DNA of 52,324 nt from the NCBI GenBank assembly GCA_046541355.1, contig JBKHDM010000007.1, positions 1 to 52,324 on the forward strand. Reading direction: 5' to 3'. Source of the stretch: CAYZHV01 sp046541355. Lineage in GTDB: Bacteria > Spirochaetota > Spirochaetia > DSM-27196 > Alkalispirochaetaceae. Shown piece after piece: positions 40,414 through 48,888 of this stretch (position 1 is the stretch's first letter; each line of letters starts with the position of its first letter). The notes under the pieces are model-generated. The model was given only the letters and a program-made list of their open reading frames with translations, did not search any database and was not told the DNA's origin. The position numbers and the translations under genes were made by a program.

Positions 40414-41030
40414 CGGGGCGAGCGATTTACCAGGTATACGTCAAGGACTGCCTTTACCCGGGCGAGAGCCTCCCGGAGACGAATCGAGACGCCCCCCCAC
40501 CCCTCTACGTTCCGGGCGCCGTAGCCGACAGCATCGATACCCCAGGAGGAGGCGATAAAGATCGCCCGCTCGAGGTGAAAGGGCTGAGAGACGATGATAA
40601 GGCGATCCTCCCCGAAAACCTCCGATGCCCGGACAACCGAGTCGAGGGTACTGAAGCCGGCGTAGTCGAGAACGACCCGGTCCTCGGGCACCCCTGAGCG
40701 CAGCAGCGCCTCCTGGAGGGAGGCGGGCTCGTTGTAGCTCGGGTGGGAGTTATCGCCGCTTGCGAGGATAAACTCGACCTTCCCCTCCTTGAACAGTCTC
40801 ACCGCCGCGGCTACCCGGTAGGTAAAGAACGGGTTCGGCCGCCCGCCTCTGAGACGGTTGCTGGTCCCGAGAAGCAGCGCGACCCGCCGGGGCGGGACCT
40901 CCTCGAGACTGCTGTAGACACGCCCCTCACTCTGGTTCACCACGAGGGTGTTGGAAAGAAAGATGAGAATAAGCGTTCCTATGAACGCGGACCGGGCAAA
41001 GAATCCAAGAATGTAAAGGGTTCGGGCCAT
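40383..41030 (-). CDS. SanA/YdcF-like DUF218 membrane protein
   Basis: 215 aa from the ATG at 41030. One N-terminal membrane helix (YILGFFARSAFIGTLILIFLS), then the DUF218 domain: ALLLGTSNRLRGGRPNPFFTYRVAAAVRLFKEGKVEFILASGD, ALLRSGVPEDRVVLDYAGFSTLDSVVRA and IIVSQPFHLERAIFIA. This matches SanA (vancomycin exclusion) proteins of the inner membrane, with the domain outside. No good ribosome binding site is seen; a TTG upstream at 41075 would overlap the HEAT gene. Probably read with the HEAT protein gene. Confidence 0.87.
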   Translation of the reverse strand: MARTLYILGFFARSAFIGTLILIFLSNTLVVNQSEGRVYSSLEEVPPRRVALLLGTSNRLRGGRPNPFFTYRVAAAVRLFKEGKVEFILASGDNSHPSYNEPASLQEALLRSGVPEDRVVLDYAGFSTLDSVVRASEVFGEDRLIIVSQPFHLERAIFIASSWGIDAVGYGARNVEGWGGVSIRLREALARVKAVLDVYLVNRSPRYLGDPVPVE

Positions 41031-41043
41031 CCGACGGCCGGGC

Positions 41044-41778
41044 TTACTGCGCCTGCTGCTCCCGGATGTTGACAATTGCCTCTACCGCCCGGCGTCGTAC
41101 CGTCCGGATGTAGGGAGCCGACGCGGTCTCGAGGAGCACCGAAACGATCTCCGGGTCGATCGGAGGCTCTGAGGCGCTTGCGAGGCGCTCTAAAGCGAGT
41201 ATCGAGGCGAAGGCGAGGTTGTTATCCGGGGTTTCGGCGCTGTTCTCTACCTGAAGAATCCGCACCACCTGGGCGGAAGCTTCGTTGTTGTCGTTCATGC
41301 CGATGGTGCCGAGACCGTACACCGCCTCGGCGAGGACCATAGGTTCGTCATCTTCCCGGGCGATCCTGATGAGCACATCATGAGCGGTCTCGCCGCCTAT
41401 CTCCGCGATGAGGGCGGTCGCCTCGCGACGGATCTCAGGAAAGTCGTTCATCACCCGACCGTTGGATCGTACCTGACGGAAGGTGCCCTCGGCGGCGAGG
41501 GCTCTCAGTATGGTGAACGCGCCGCTGTCCTGAGGAGAGACGGTGTCGTTTTCGACCATGTTACGGATAGACTGCAGGGCGAGAAGCTTTGACTCCCGGT
41601 CCGGCGCGAGGGCCTGACTTCGCAGGATCTGAAGCTCGATATCCTGGCTGAGATAGAGCTCCTCGATCGTCGGCTGTCCTCGGTTCTCCTGTTCCTCATC
41701 CTGATTCTCCTGCGCCCAGAGCGGGGTGGACAGAAGCGCTGTCACCAGCAAAAACAGGATTACGCGATTGGCTCTCAT
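41044..41778 (-). CDS. Exported HEAT-repeat protein
   Basis: 244 aa. Signal peptide (ANRVILFLLVTALLSTPLWAQE), an acidic linker (ENQDEEQENRG), then helical repeats of HEAT type: SKLLALQSIRNMVEN, IRREATALIAEIGGETAHDVLIRIAREDDEPMVLAEAVYGLGTIG, LAFASILALERLAS and IRTVRRRAVEAIVNIREQ. HEAT arrays bind other proteins; the partner is unknown. It lies between a lipoprotein gene and the SanA-like gene on the same strand with short gaps, suggesting an envelope-related unit. Confidence 0.85.
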   Translation of the reverse strand: MRANRVILFLLVTALLSTPLWAQENQDEEQENRGQPTIEELYLSQDIELQILRSQALAPDRESKLLALQSIRNMVENDTVSPQDSGAFTILRALAAEGTFRQVRSNGRVMNDFPEIRREATALIAEIGGETAHDVLIRIAREDDEPMVLAEAVYGLGTIGMNDNNEASAQVVRILQVENSAETPDNNLAFASILALERLASASEPPIDPEIVSVLLETASAPYIRTVRRRAVEAIVNIREQQAQ

Positions 41779-41815
41779 TGTCTATCTCCTCAAATGGCTA
41801 CGGTAGCAGTCTACA

Positions 41816-42391
41816 TCACGGGACATCGATTTTCCACGTGCCGTCCTGCTCCTCGAGCAAGTATAACAGAGCACGGCGCCCACGAACATTCATGTACGCT
41901 TCAACGGTATTCTCATCTACGAACTCGAGGTCGTCAAGGCGGACGTTTGATCGGCTCGGAACAACGACATACAAAAAATAATCCTCTAAAGACTCGAGGG
42001 TGATATCATTGCGCTGAAGGAGCGGAGACTCGGACCACTCGGCGAGGGCCTCGGGCTCGGAGTTTTCCTCGACGTACTTATCCGTGAGGTAGTCCCGCCA
42101 CGCTTCGTAGTCCCGCTGTTGGATAATCGTGTTGAGCCGGGAGATCGTCTGTTCGACCTCATCGAAGGTCTGGTCGTAGATCTCCTCTGTGACCTCGAAG
42201 TCCTCGTCTGTATCCTCCGCGGGAGCGTCCTCATCCGAAGGCTCCTGCTCCTCCGGTTCCGGTCGCTCCTCTTCCTCGGGCTCCTCGACCGGGGGCTCCT
42301 CGACCGGGGGCTCGTCAGGACGCTCATCCTCCGGGGGAGAGACGCAGGCAAAGAGGATCAGAAAGGGAAGTAACAGTAGAGTTCGCTTCAT
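41816..42391 (-). CDS. Acidic lipoprotein with Pro/Glu-rich linker
   Basis: 191 aa from the ATG at 42391. The lipobox LFAC follows a Leu-rich signal. About 50 residues of Glu/Pro repeats (PPVEEP twice, encoded by a short tandem repeat near 42288-42315, then EEERPEPEEQEPSDEDAPAE) form a linker to a folded domain of about 115 residues: EQTISRLNTIIQQRDYEAWRDYLTDKYVEENS, then a beta-rich end (VEAYMNVRGRRALLYLLEEQDGTWKIDVP) like an NTF2/SnoaL fold. Function unknown. The linker may reach across the envelope. Confidence 0.8.
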   Translation of the reverse strand: MKRTLLLLPFLILFACVSPPEDERPDEPPVEEPPVEEPEEEERPEPEEQEPSDEDAPAEDTDEDFEVTEEIYDQTFDEVEQTISRLNTIIQQRDYEAWRDYLTDKYVEENSEPEALAEWSESPLLQRNDITLESLEDYFLYVVVPSRSNVRLDDLEFVDENTVEAYMNVRGRRALLYLLEEQDGTWKIDVP

Positions 42392-42459
42392 TTTCAACTC
42401 AATTCTATTGATTGGTGTAACGCCTTGTCAAACAAGTTGCTCCCTTCGGTCGGGTGAAT

Positions 42460-42465
42460 TACTAT
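42460..42465 (+). promoter_or_regulatory. Weak -10 box ahead of the 651-aa gene
   Basis: TACTAT at 42460-42465, 17 bp after TTGCTC (42437-42442). The start would leave only about a dozen bases before the ATG at 42484. Tentative. Confidence 0.25.
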
Positions 42466-42483
42466 TCGGATGGAACATAGGCT

Positions 42484-44439
42484 ATGTCGTTAGCAAAAAA
42501 TGTGACTCGAATTCTGCATCTCTACGCTAATCGCTCCGGCACCTCGCGACTGAGGTTCGACGGGCTCGCCACGTTCGCGGCCAAGTACGCCCGCAAACAC
42601 CAGTATGACTCCCCGGATCTCGACGGCCTGATCGATGAGGATCAGAGCACCCTGATCTCCGTCCTCGAGAGCCTCGAGCGGTCGAACGCAGTAGTTCTCG
42701 AGCGGGATGACACCGGGAACCCCTCGGTGGTCTACTACCCCGCCTTTTTTCGCCTCGAACTCGACAGGCTCTACGGCCGGATTACCGAGCAGCCCGACCG
42801 CCCCTTTCCCCAGGAGGAGGATCTTCCCTTCCAGCCACCCTCGCACCAGCTCAAGACTATTCAGGTAACCGAGGAGATCGTCGAGTGGATCGGAGCTACC
42901 GACTACACGCCCAATCTGATTCTCCACATCAGATTTCCGGGGCAGCTCAACGGGATGCTCATAACCCCCAAGCTGCTGCAGGAGCGGATGCTCAGCCTCT
43001 GCATGCAAAAGATGCGCATCTATCTGCGGAACCGGAACAACGCCGGCTATGTGACGGCAAAGCTCAAAGGTATTTTCCAGAACCGGGAGGTGCAGGTTGG
43101 AGAGCTTGTCCATCAGACAATGACCAACCCTGAGAGTATCGTCGAGCAGCTCAAGAGCCCGACGGAGTTCACATTTCATTTCTGGACGCAGCTGTCCTCC
43201 CTCATCGTAAAGGAGTATGAGAAAAAGAAGGAGATGATGGATGATGAGCACGCGATCTGCCAGGCCTCCTACCTCCTCGGCTACCTTTGCGTCTACAACA
43301 AGGGGGTGAGCCAGCGCTCCCAGGAACGGGAGGAGGCGCTCAAGATGGTTCGGCAGAAGCTCGATTGCGAACCGTATATCTTCCGCATTTCCGAGATCGA
43401 ACAGTTCAGCGATGACCGGGGGATACTGCTCACCAAGCGGTGCAGTAAAGAGGACGTCTACAAACTGGTTACCGAGCTGTCCACACCGAAGGATCAGACC
43501 GCCCTTCCAGCGCTCTTTCCCTTTACCCCCGAGGGGGAGGACCGACACTACATCATGAGCAAACGGATCGTTCCTTACCTCATCGGCGAGCGGGACAGAT
43601 TGCGTGGCGAGCTGGCACGGTTCTACCGCAACGGCTGGGCGGAGCTTCTGAAAAACGAGAAGAAGCTCGAGATGATGAAGGACAACGACGCCTTCGACGC
43701 TCACATTCGTAAAGCGTTCAAGGAGAAGGCACCCTATGCCTTTGCCCTCACCTCCTTTGATATCCTCTTTCTCGCCGCCGAAGTCGAGGGGGTACCCGAG
43801 GGATTTGCCACGGACCTGAAGGCGGAGGTTATCGACGTCAGGGCAAAGAAGCTCAGACCCTACTCGGTGATTTTCAACCTCGATCGCAAACAGCTGTACA
43901 ACGAAGCGCGCCTGATGCTCCCCTTCTGGCAGGCGGTGCCGATCCTCCGGGGCATCGTCAAGCTCCTGCGCGGGATGTTTGCCACCGGCTCCTCGAGGCG
44001 CAGCAGCGTCACCGCCGAGGCGATGGAGTCGGACGAACGGTCGAGGCAGGAGCAGGGCGGCGAAAAGGGCCGAGGAGGCTCCGCGGCGGAGCAGAAGGAG
44101 CGCGCCGCCTTCCAGAAGGCGATCCGGGAGCTTCAGAAGGAGTACCTCCAGGGCTACTCCTCGGTGGAGGAGCGCCTCGAGGCTCTCGAGGAGGAGTGGA
44201 ACCCGTTGCTCGACAAGACGGCAAGGCAGAATCTGGTGGAGGATGTAAACGCCCTCTGTCGGGATACCCTGCGCCGGATGAAGGTGATGAGCCGTAAGCA
44301 CACCCCGGACCGCGCCCGGATCGAGGCGCTATCGGAGCGGATCGCCGAAAACGAGGCGTTTGACGTGATCCGAAAGCGCGGCGCCCTGCGAAACTATCTC
44401 GAGCTCTACATGCTCAAGGTTCTCGAAAAGGCGCGGTAG
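42484..44439 (+). CDS. Large unknown soluble protein
   Basis: 651 aa, no signal peptide or membrane helix, mixed and strongly coding composition. The N-terminus (AKNVTRILHLYANRSGTSRLRFDGLATFAAKYARKH) has a helical, possibly winged-helix look. The middle is long and helical with scattered Cys (CMQKMRIYLRNRNN, AICQASYLLGYLCVYNKG). Around residues 495-545 is a Gly/Ser/Glu-rich linker after a hydrophobic patch (FWQAVPILRGIVKLLRGMFA). The last about 110 residues are charged and coiled-coil-like. I recognise no family. It stands alone between divergent and convergent genes, so the context gives no clue. Confidence 0.8.
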   Translation: MSLAKNVTRILHLYANRSGTSRLRFDGLATFAAKYARKHQYDSPDLDGLIDEDQSTLISVLESLERSNAVVLERDDTGNPSVVYYPAFFRLELDRLYGRITEQPDRPFPQEEDLPFQPPSHQLKTIQVTEEIVEWIGATDYTPNLILHIRFPGQLNGMLITPKLLQERMLSLCMQKMRIYLRNRNNAGYVTAKLKGIFQNREVQVGELVHQTMTNPESIVEQLKSPTEFTFHFWTQLSSLIVKEYEKKKEMMDDEHAICQASYLLGYLCVYNKGVSQRSQEREEALKMVRQKLDCEPYIFRISEIEQFSDDRGILLTKRCSKEDVYKLVTELSTPKDQTALPALFPFTPEGEDRHYIMSKRIVPYLIGERDRLRGELARFYRNGWAELLKNEKKLEMMKDNDAFDAHIRKAFKEKAPYAFALTSFDILFLAAEVEGVPEGFATDLKAEVIDVRAKKLRPYSVIFNLDRKQLYNEARLMLPFWQAVPILRGIVKLLRGMFATGSSRRSSVTAEAMESDERSRQEQGGEKGRGGSAAEQKERAAFQKAIRELQKEYLQGYSSVEERLEALEEEWNPLLDKTARQNLVEDVNALCRDTLRRMKVMSRKHTPDRARIEALSERIAENEAFDVIRKRGALRNYLELYMLKVLEKAR

Positions 44440-44484
44440 TCGAGGGGAGCTCGGTAGAGCCTTCACCCTCTCTCTCCCTCGGGC

Positions 44485-45051
44485 TCAGGTGAGGATCTCG
44501 CCGAGGGTAATCTCTCCCATAAATGCCATCTGATCGACACAGGAGGTAAAGAGCCTCATGCACATGAGGGCATCGTCGAGGGCGCGATGGGCGTTGTTCG
44601 GTGGAATGCCGAGAAACTCGATGAGGTACTGGAGGCTGTAGCTCTTCTGCCGCGGGTACGCCTTCTGGGCGAGGACCTGTGTGTCGACGAGGGGATTCCT
44701 CACCGGCTCGAGATCGCTGCCCTGCATCGCCGAGCGGAGAAAGGCGATGTCGAAACCGGCGTTGTGGGCGACAAGCACCGTCTCACCAAGAAACGTGAGA
44801 AACTTCGGAAGCACCTCGGAGACCTTCGGGCGGCCGGCGAGCATATCAGGGGTTATCCCGGTGATCTCCATCGCTCCCTGCTGCAGAGGGATCTCCGGGT
44901 CCACCAGCGCCTGAAACTCCCCGGTGACCTCACCGTTACGGAACTGAACCGCCCCGAGCTCGATAATGCGATCATGGGCGGGGTTGAGTCCTGTAGTCTC
45001 GAAATCGAACGCTGTGAAGGTGAGTTCCGCTACCGACTGACTGTTATCCAT
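44485..45051 (-). CDS. DnaQ-like 3'-5' exonuclease
   Basis: 188 aa from the ATG at 45051. DEDDh exonuclease motifs: FTAFDFETTGLNP (Exo I, D and E), LVAHNAGFDIAFL (Exo II) and AHRALDDALM (Exo III, with His four before the Asp). The size is that of a stand-alone epsilon-type proofreading subunit or a general nuclease; no polymerase gene is nearby. The frame runs far upstream, but the homology starts at ELTFTAFDFE, so the internal ATG is preferred although it lacks a clear ribosome binding site. Confidence 0.92.
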   Translation of the reverse strand: MDNSQSVAELTFTAFDFETTGLNPAHDRIIELGAVQFRNGEVTGEFQALVDPEIPLQQGAMEITGITPDMLAGRPKVSEVLPKFLTFLGETVLVAHNAGFDIAFLRSAMQGSDLEPVRNPLVDTQVLAQKAYPRQKSYSLQYLIEFLGIPPNNAHRALDDALMCMRLFTSCVDQMAFMGEITLGEILT

Positions 45052-45138
45052 AGGGGTAGAAGCTATCGGAACTGCCCCCCACCTTGCAACCGCCTTGACA
45101 GACTCTCCCCGGAGGGGCGCATTATTTCGGTAAGGATC

Positions 45139-45423
45139 ATGACGATTGACGAACTGATGCGGGAGTACGACCTCGGAATTGATGATATCCGATACTACCG
45201 TGCCTACCGGATCGCAGAGTCTCTTCTGACCTACCAGGAGCAGCCCCACGCCCTCGCGCGGCGGATCTGGTCAGGGGAACTCGAGGGCGAGATCAACAAC
45301 ATGGCAGACCGCTATCTCGAGGAGCTCTCGGACGAACGCAGCAGGAGCCTCCTCGACGAGGCGCAGCTGCGTGAGATCATGGGGGAGGCCCGGAAGCTGA
45401 AACGGGAACGCCGGCGGCGATGA
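45139..45423 (+). CDS. Small conserved-looking hypothetical protein
   Basis: 94 aa from the ATG at 45139 with AAGG just upstream. Charged and helical, starting MTIDELMREYDLGIDDIRYYRAYRIAESLLTYQE and ending in a very basic KLKRERRRR, which suggests nucleic-acid or ribosome contact. No family recognised. The frame is open far upstream, antisense to the exonuclease gene, which should be ignored. Confidence 0.6.
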   Translation: MTIDELMREYDLGIDDIRYYRAYRIAESLLTYQEQPHALARRIWSGELEGEINNMADRYLEELSDERSRSLLDEAQLREIMGEARKLKRERRRR

Positions 45424-45425
45424 TT

Positions 45426-45449
45426 GCCCCCGGCGGACAGCCGGAGGGC
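45426..45449. terminator. GC-rich hairpin between convergent genes
   Basis: CCCCCGGC and GCCGGAGGG pair with one bulge around a GGACA loop, between the small gene and the end of the phosphomutase gene. There is no T tract; a weak terminator candidate. Confidence 0.3.
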
Positions 45450-45475
45450 AGGCGGGCACGGGGCGGACAGCGGGG

Positions 45476-47260
45476 TCACGCCTCCGCCGCCGCCTGGTCG
45501 AGGAGCGCCTGGATATCGGAGCGGATCTGTTCGAGTTCCGCCCCGACGGCAACCTTTGCCTCCTCGAGGGGTGCTCCCGGGCGGCTTTTGATGGAGGCGT
45601 AGAACTTGATCTTCGGCTCGGTGCCGCTCGGGCGGACACTGAGCTTGCCCCCCTCGTCGAGGAGAAACTGGAGAACGTTTGATGAGGGTAGCTCGATATC
45701 CTTCGCCTCGAGGCCCGAGGCGATGTCCCGGGTCACGCCGGTGAGAATGTCCCGCACCGTCACCACCCGGCCGGTACCGATCTTCTCAGGGGGGTTGGTC
45801 CGAAGCCGGTTCATAAGAGCGTCCATGATCTCCTTGCCCTTTACCCCTTCGAAGTACCTGGAAATGGTGAGCTCCTCGTAGTAGCCGAACTGATCGTAGA
45901 GCTCGTTGAGTCGGTCGAGGACACTCTTGCCCCGGGAGCGGTGGTAGAGGGCCATCTCGATCGCCAGGAGCACCGCTGAGATCGAGTCTTTGTCCCGGAC
46001 CTCCGGGTTGAGGAGGTAGCCGTAGCTCTCCTCTCCACCGAGAACGTAGCTGCCCAAGGAAGGGTCGGCGTCGAGCTGCCGCATTACCGAGGCGATGTGC
46101 TTGAATCCGGTGAGGGTGTCGTAGACGATCGCGCCGTAGTGCTGCGCCACCTCGCGCTGGAGCTCGGTGGTAACGATGGTCTTGATGAAGACCGGCTTCT
46201 CCGGGAGGGTCCCCTGCTCCTTGCGCCCGGAAAGGACGTAATCCGCAAAGAGGACGCCGAGCTGGTTGCCGGTAACCAGTCTCAGCTCGCCGCCCCTGGA
46301 AACCGGAACGGCGATGCCGATACGGTCGGCGTCCGGGTCGGTCCCGATGACGATGTCCGCCTCTTTCTGCCTGCCGAGCTCCAGAGCCATCTCGAGAGCC
46401 GACGCCTCTTCGGGATTCGGTGAGGTCACCGTGGGAAACTCACCGTCCGGTTCCCGCTGTTCCGCCACGGTATGGACGGTGACACCGAACTCACCGAGTA
46501 CCCGCTCCACCATCATCGCCCCGGTGCCGTGAAGGGGTGTATAGACCGCGGTTACCTCGTTGCCCCGCTCCTTGAGAAGCTGTGGGCGCACGGCGGTCCG
46601 CTTTACCATCTCTGTGAACTGCGTGTCGATCGGCTCGTCGATCTCCTCGATGAGCCCTTTCGACGTAGCCTCATCCTCATCGAGAAGAGGGATCTCCCCT
46701 TCAACCTTCATGACGTAGTCGATGATCCCTTTGTCGTGGGGGGCGACTACCTGGGAGCCGTCGCTCCAGTAGACCTTATACCCGTTGTACTGGGGCGGGT
46801 TGTGACTCGCGGTAATGACCAGACCGCAGGAGCAGTTGAGCTGCCGTACCGCAAAGGAGAGCTCCGGAGTCGGCCGGAGAGAGGAGAAGAGGTACGCCTT
46901 GATCTCATGGGCCGCAAAGACCCGGGCAGCCTGGAGTGCGAACTCCCTCGAGTACCGTCGGGAGTCGTAGGCGATCGCCACCGAACGGCCGCCGCGACCG
47001 TCGGGGTCGCCGAACTCGTTGACGTAACGGGCGAAACCGGTTGTCGCCCGGCCGACAACAAAGGGGTTCATCCTGTTGTACCCGCCCCCGATCACCCCCC
47101 TGAGGCCACCGGTGCCGAACTCGAGATCCGTGTAAAAGCGGTCTTCGAGCTCCTCCCAGTCACCTCGGTGGAGAAGCTCCTCCACCTCCCGGGTAAAGGT
47201 CTCGTTCTTTTCCTGTCTCAGGTACGCTTCGGCACGTCCCTTGATATCGTCGCGTTCCAT
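45476..47260 (-). CDS. Phosphoglucomutase/phosphomannomutase
   Basis: 594 aa, the longer PgcA/PGM2-type size. LEFGTGGLRGVIGGGYNRMN starts the fold; LVITASHNPPQYNGYKVYW has the phospho-Ser; IGTDPDADRIGIAVP binds the metal; GGEESYGYL contacts the sugar; RPSGTEPKIKFYASI binds the phosphate. It interconverts glucose-1- and glucose-6-phosphate and so links to the trehalose route encoded at 36.3 kb. TAGGAG lies 7 bp before the ATG. It follows the phosphoglycolate-phosphatase gene by 35 bp on the same strand. Confidence 0.95.
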   Translation of the reverse strand: MERDDIKGRAEAYLRQEKNETFTREVEELLHRGDWEELEDRFYTDLEFGTGGLRGVIGGGYNRMNPFVVGRATTGFARYVNEFGDPDGRGGRSVAIAYDSRRYSREFALQAARVFAAHEIKAYLFSSLRPTPELSFAVRQLNCSCGLVITASHNPPQYNGYKVYWSDGSQVVAPHDKGIIDYVMKVEGEIPLLDEDEATSKGLIEEIDEPIDTQFTEMVKRTAVRPQLLKERGNEVTAVYTPLHGTGAMMVERVLGEFGVTVHTVAEQREPDGEFPTVTSPNPEEASALEMALELGRQKEADIVIGTDPDADRIGIAVPVSRGGELRLVTGNQLGVLFADYVLSGRKEQGTLPEKPVFIKTIVTTELQREVAQHYGAIVYDTLTGFKHIASVMRQLDADPSLGSYVLGGEESYGYLLNPEVRDKDSISAVLLAIEMALYHRSRGKSVLDRLNELYDQFGYYEELTISRYFEGVKGKEIMDALMNRLRTNPPEKIGTGRVVTVRDILTGVTRDIASGLEAKDIELPSSNVLQFLLDEGGKLSVRPSGTEPKIKFYASIKSRPGAPLEEAKVAVGAELEQIRSDIQALLDQAAAEA

Positions 47261-47295
47261 CGATTAACTCCTAGAGCAGTAACATAATCGGCCCT

Positions 47296-47949
47296 CTAAC
47301 CGTTGAGCAAGTAACCTTCGAGCTCACCGACGGTGTGGACCGTCACATCCGAGCCTGCCTCCTCGAGGGTCGCCACGTCCCGGAATCCCCAGCTCACCGC
47401 CACCGCCGGGACCGCGGCGTTTCGGGCGGTCTCCATGTCGATCTCCGAGTCTCCAACCATGCACGCCTGCTCCCCCGGCACCCCCAGGGATGAGAGGATA
47501 TGACGAAGGGAGGATGGGTCCGGCTTGTGGGGAAAGCGATCGCTGCGACCGAGAACTCGGGAGAACCCCTTATCCGGCAGAAGCTCCTGCACCACCTGCT
47601 GGACGAGCTCGTCAGGTTTGTTTGAGAGAATCGCCATCCCCACTCCCGCTTCGGCGAGCCGGTCGAGGAGCGCCGGGACACCCGGGTAGGGCACCGTCCG
47701 GGCGGTCGGATGGGCAGCGTAGTAGGCGAGAAAGGCTTCCTGTACCGCCCGGGAACACTCCTGCCGCCCCGGGGGTAGGGCGCGCCGGGTAAGCTCTTCG
47801 AGCCCCCAGCCCACCATCGTCTCATACTCCCTGTCGCTGTAAACAGGAAGCCCCTGCTCCCGGAGGGCGTGGTTCATCGCCTCGGCGATGTCGCCGATGG
47901 TGTTGAGAAGCGTCCCGTCGAGGTCGAATACAACTGCTCGGTATTTCAC
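47296..47949 (-). CDS. gph: Phosphoglycolate phosphatase (HAD family)
   Basis: 217 aa. HAD motifs: VVFDLDGTLLNT, AILSNKP, HKPDPSSLRHIL and MVGDSEIDMETARNA, with the small helical cap of the Gph group (MNHALREQGLPVYSDREYETMVGWGLEELTRRAL). It probably dephosphorylates 2-phosphoglycolate from DNA repair, although other phosphates are possible in this family. Read with the phosphomutase gene 35 bp downstream. Confidence 0.88.
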   Translation of the reverse strand: MKYRAVVFDLDGTLLNTIGDIAEAMNHALREQGLPVYSDREYETMVGWGLEELTRRALPPGRQECSRAVQEAFLAYYAAHPTARTVPYPGVPALLDRLAEAGVGMAILSNKPDELVQQVVQELLPDKGFSRVLGRSDRFPHKPDPSSLRHILSSLGVPGEQACMVGDSEIDMETARNAAVPAVAVSWGFRDVATLEEAGSDVTVHTVGELEGYLLNG

Positions 47950-48005
47950 ATCCCAGGAGGTTAGGACAGCTTGCCGGATACGTCAATGGAACGCAGAATG
48001 GAAGA

Positions 48006-48866
48006 GTGAGCCGAAACAAAGGTGAAAAACCCGGGATCAGCAAAACCACCTCCCAGAAGCGCAAGGGAGAAGAGGGCTTCGAGGGCTACTTCTCCGCTCT
48101 TTTCGGGGAGCGGTGGTCCGGGTTGCGGGAGGCCCTCCTTGGTCGGACCAGCTACGCCACCCTCGCCTCCCCTCTCCTCGAGCCCTACTACCTCGACCGC
48201 GCCTCCCTCCTCCCGGCCCGGGCGCTCCCGGTAGTGGAGGCGGGACAGATCGTTGATCTGTGTGCCGCCCCCGGGGGAAAGGCGCTCGATCTCGCCGTGC
48301 GGATGGGCGCGAACTCCCGGCTCCTGGTTAATGAGCGCTCCCGCAATCGTCTCGCCCGGCTCCGACGGGTTCTCGACGATCATCTCCCCCGGGAGATCCG
48401 GGAGCGGGTAGAGATCTTTGGCCACGACGGGGCGCTGTGGGGCTCGAAGCGGCCGGGGGCGGCGGATGCGGTCCTCTGCGATGTCCCGTGCTCCTCCGAG
48501 GCCCATCTGCTCGCCTCGCAGGCCCATCTGGCCCAGTGGAGCTTTTCCCGGATCCGTAGACTCGCCGGGCAGGCGGTCGGGCTGCTTGCCTCCGCCTTCG
48601 ACTCCCTCACCCCCGGGGGCGTCGTGGTCTACTCCACCTGCGCCCTCTCACAGGAGGAGAACGATCATGTGGTCGCCCGGGTTCTCGACCGGCGGGGAGC
48701 GCAGGCGCGGCTCTACCGCCCCGGGCCGGGGGAGCTCAGGGAAATTGCCGAGGGGGTGCTCGCACCGGAGCTGATCGAAGAAACAGAGCTCGGCTATCAG
48801 ATTCTTCCGGACAGGAGCGGCGGAAGCGGCCCGATCTACTTTACCCGCCTTCGCAAGGAGGGGTGA
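48006..48866 (+). CDS. RNA cytosine-5 methyltransferase, RsmB/NSUN family
   Basis: 286 aa. SAM-binding VDLCAAPGGKALDLA, the two catalytic Cys in CDVPCSSEAHL and VYSTCALSQEEND, and a basic N-terminus. The DVPCSSEAHL form (rather than DAPCSGxG) is closer to the NSUN4/NSUN3 side of the family. It lacks the long N-terminal RNA-binding domain of RsmB, so it is a short member that probably methylates rRNA or tRNA. GTG start at 48006; the ribosome binding site is weak. The helicase gene follows after 22 bp. Confidence 0.9.
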   Translation: MSRNKGEKPGISKTTSQKRKGEEGFEGYFSALFGERWSGLREALLGRTSYATLASPLLEPYYLDRASLLPARALPVVEAGQIVDLCAAPGGKALDLAVRMGANSRLLVNERSRNRLARLRRVLDDHLPREIRERVEIFGHDGALWGSKRPGAADAVLCDVPCSSEAHLLASQAHLAQWSFSRIRRLAGQAVGLLASAFDSLTPGGVVVYSTCALSQEENDHVVARVLDRRGAQARLYRPGPGELREIAEGVLAPELIEETELGYQILPDRSGGSGPIYFTRLRKEG

Positions 48867-48888
48867 CTCCTGCTATACTCCCATCTCC

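Noticed and set aside
42490..44301. 603-codon minus-strand frame
   Set aside because: Antisense to the 651-aa gene. Composition is Leu/Val/Gly/Glu skewed and no motif is seen; the plus-strand frame has coding-like composition.
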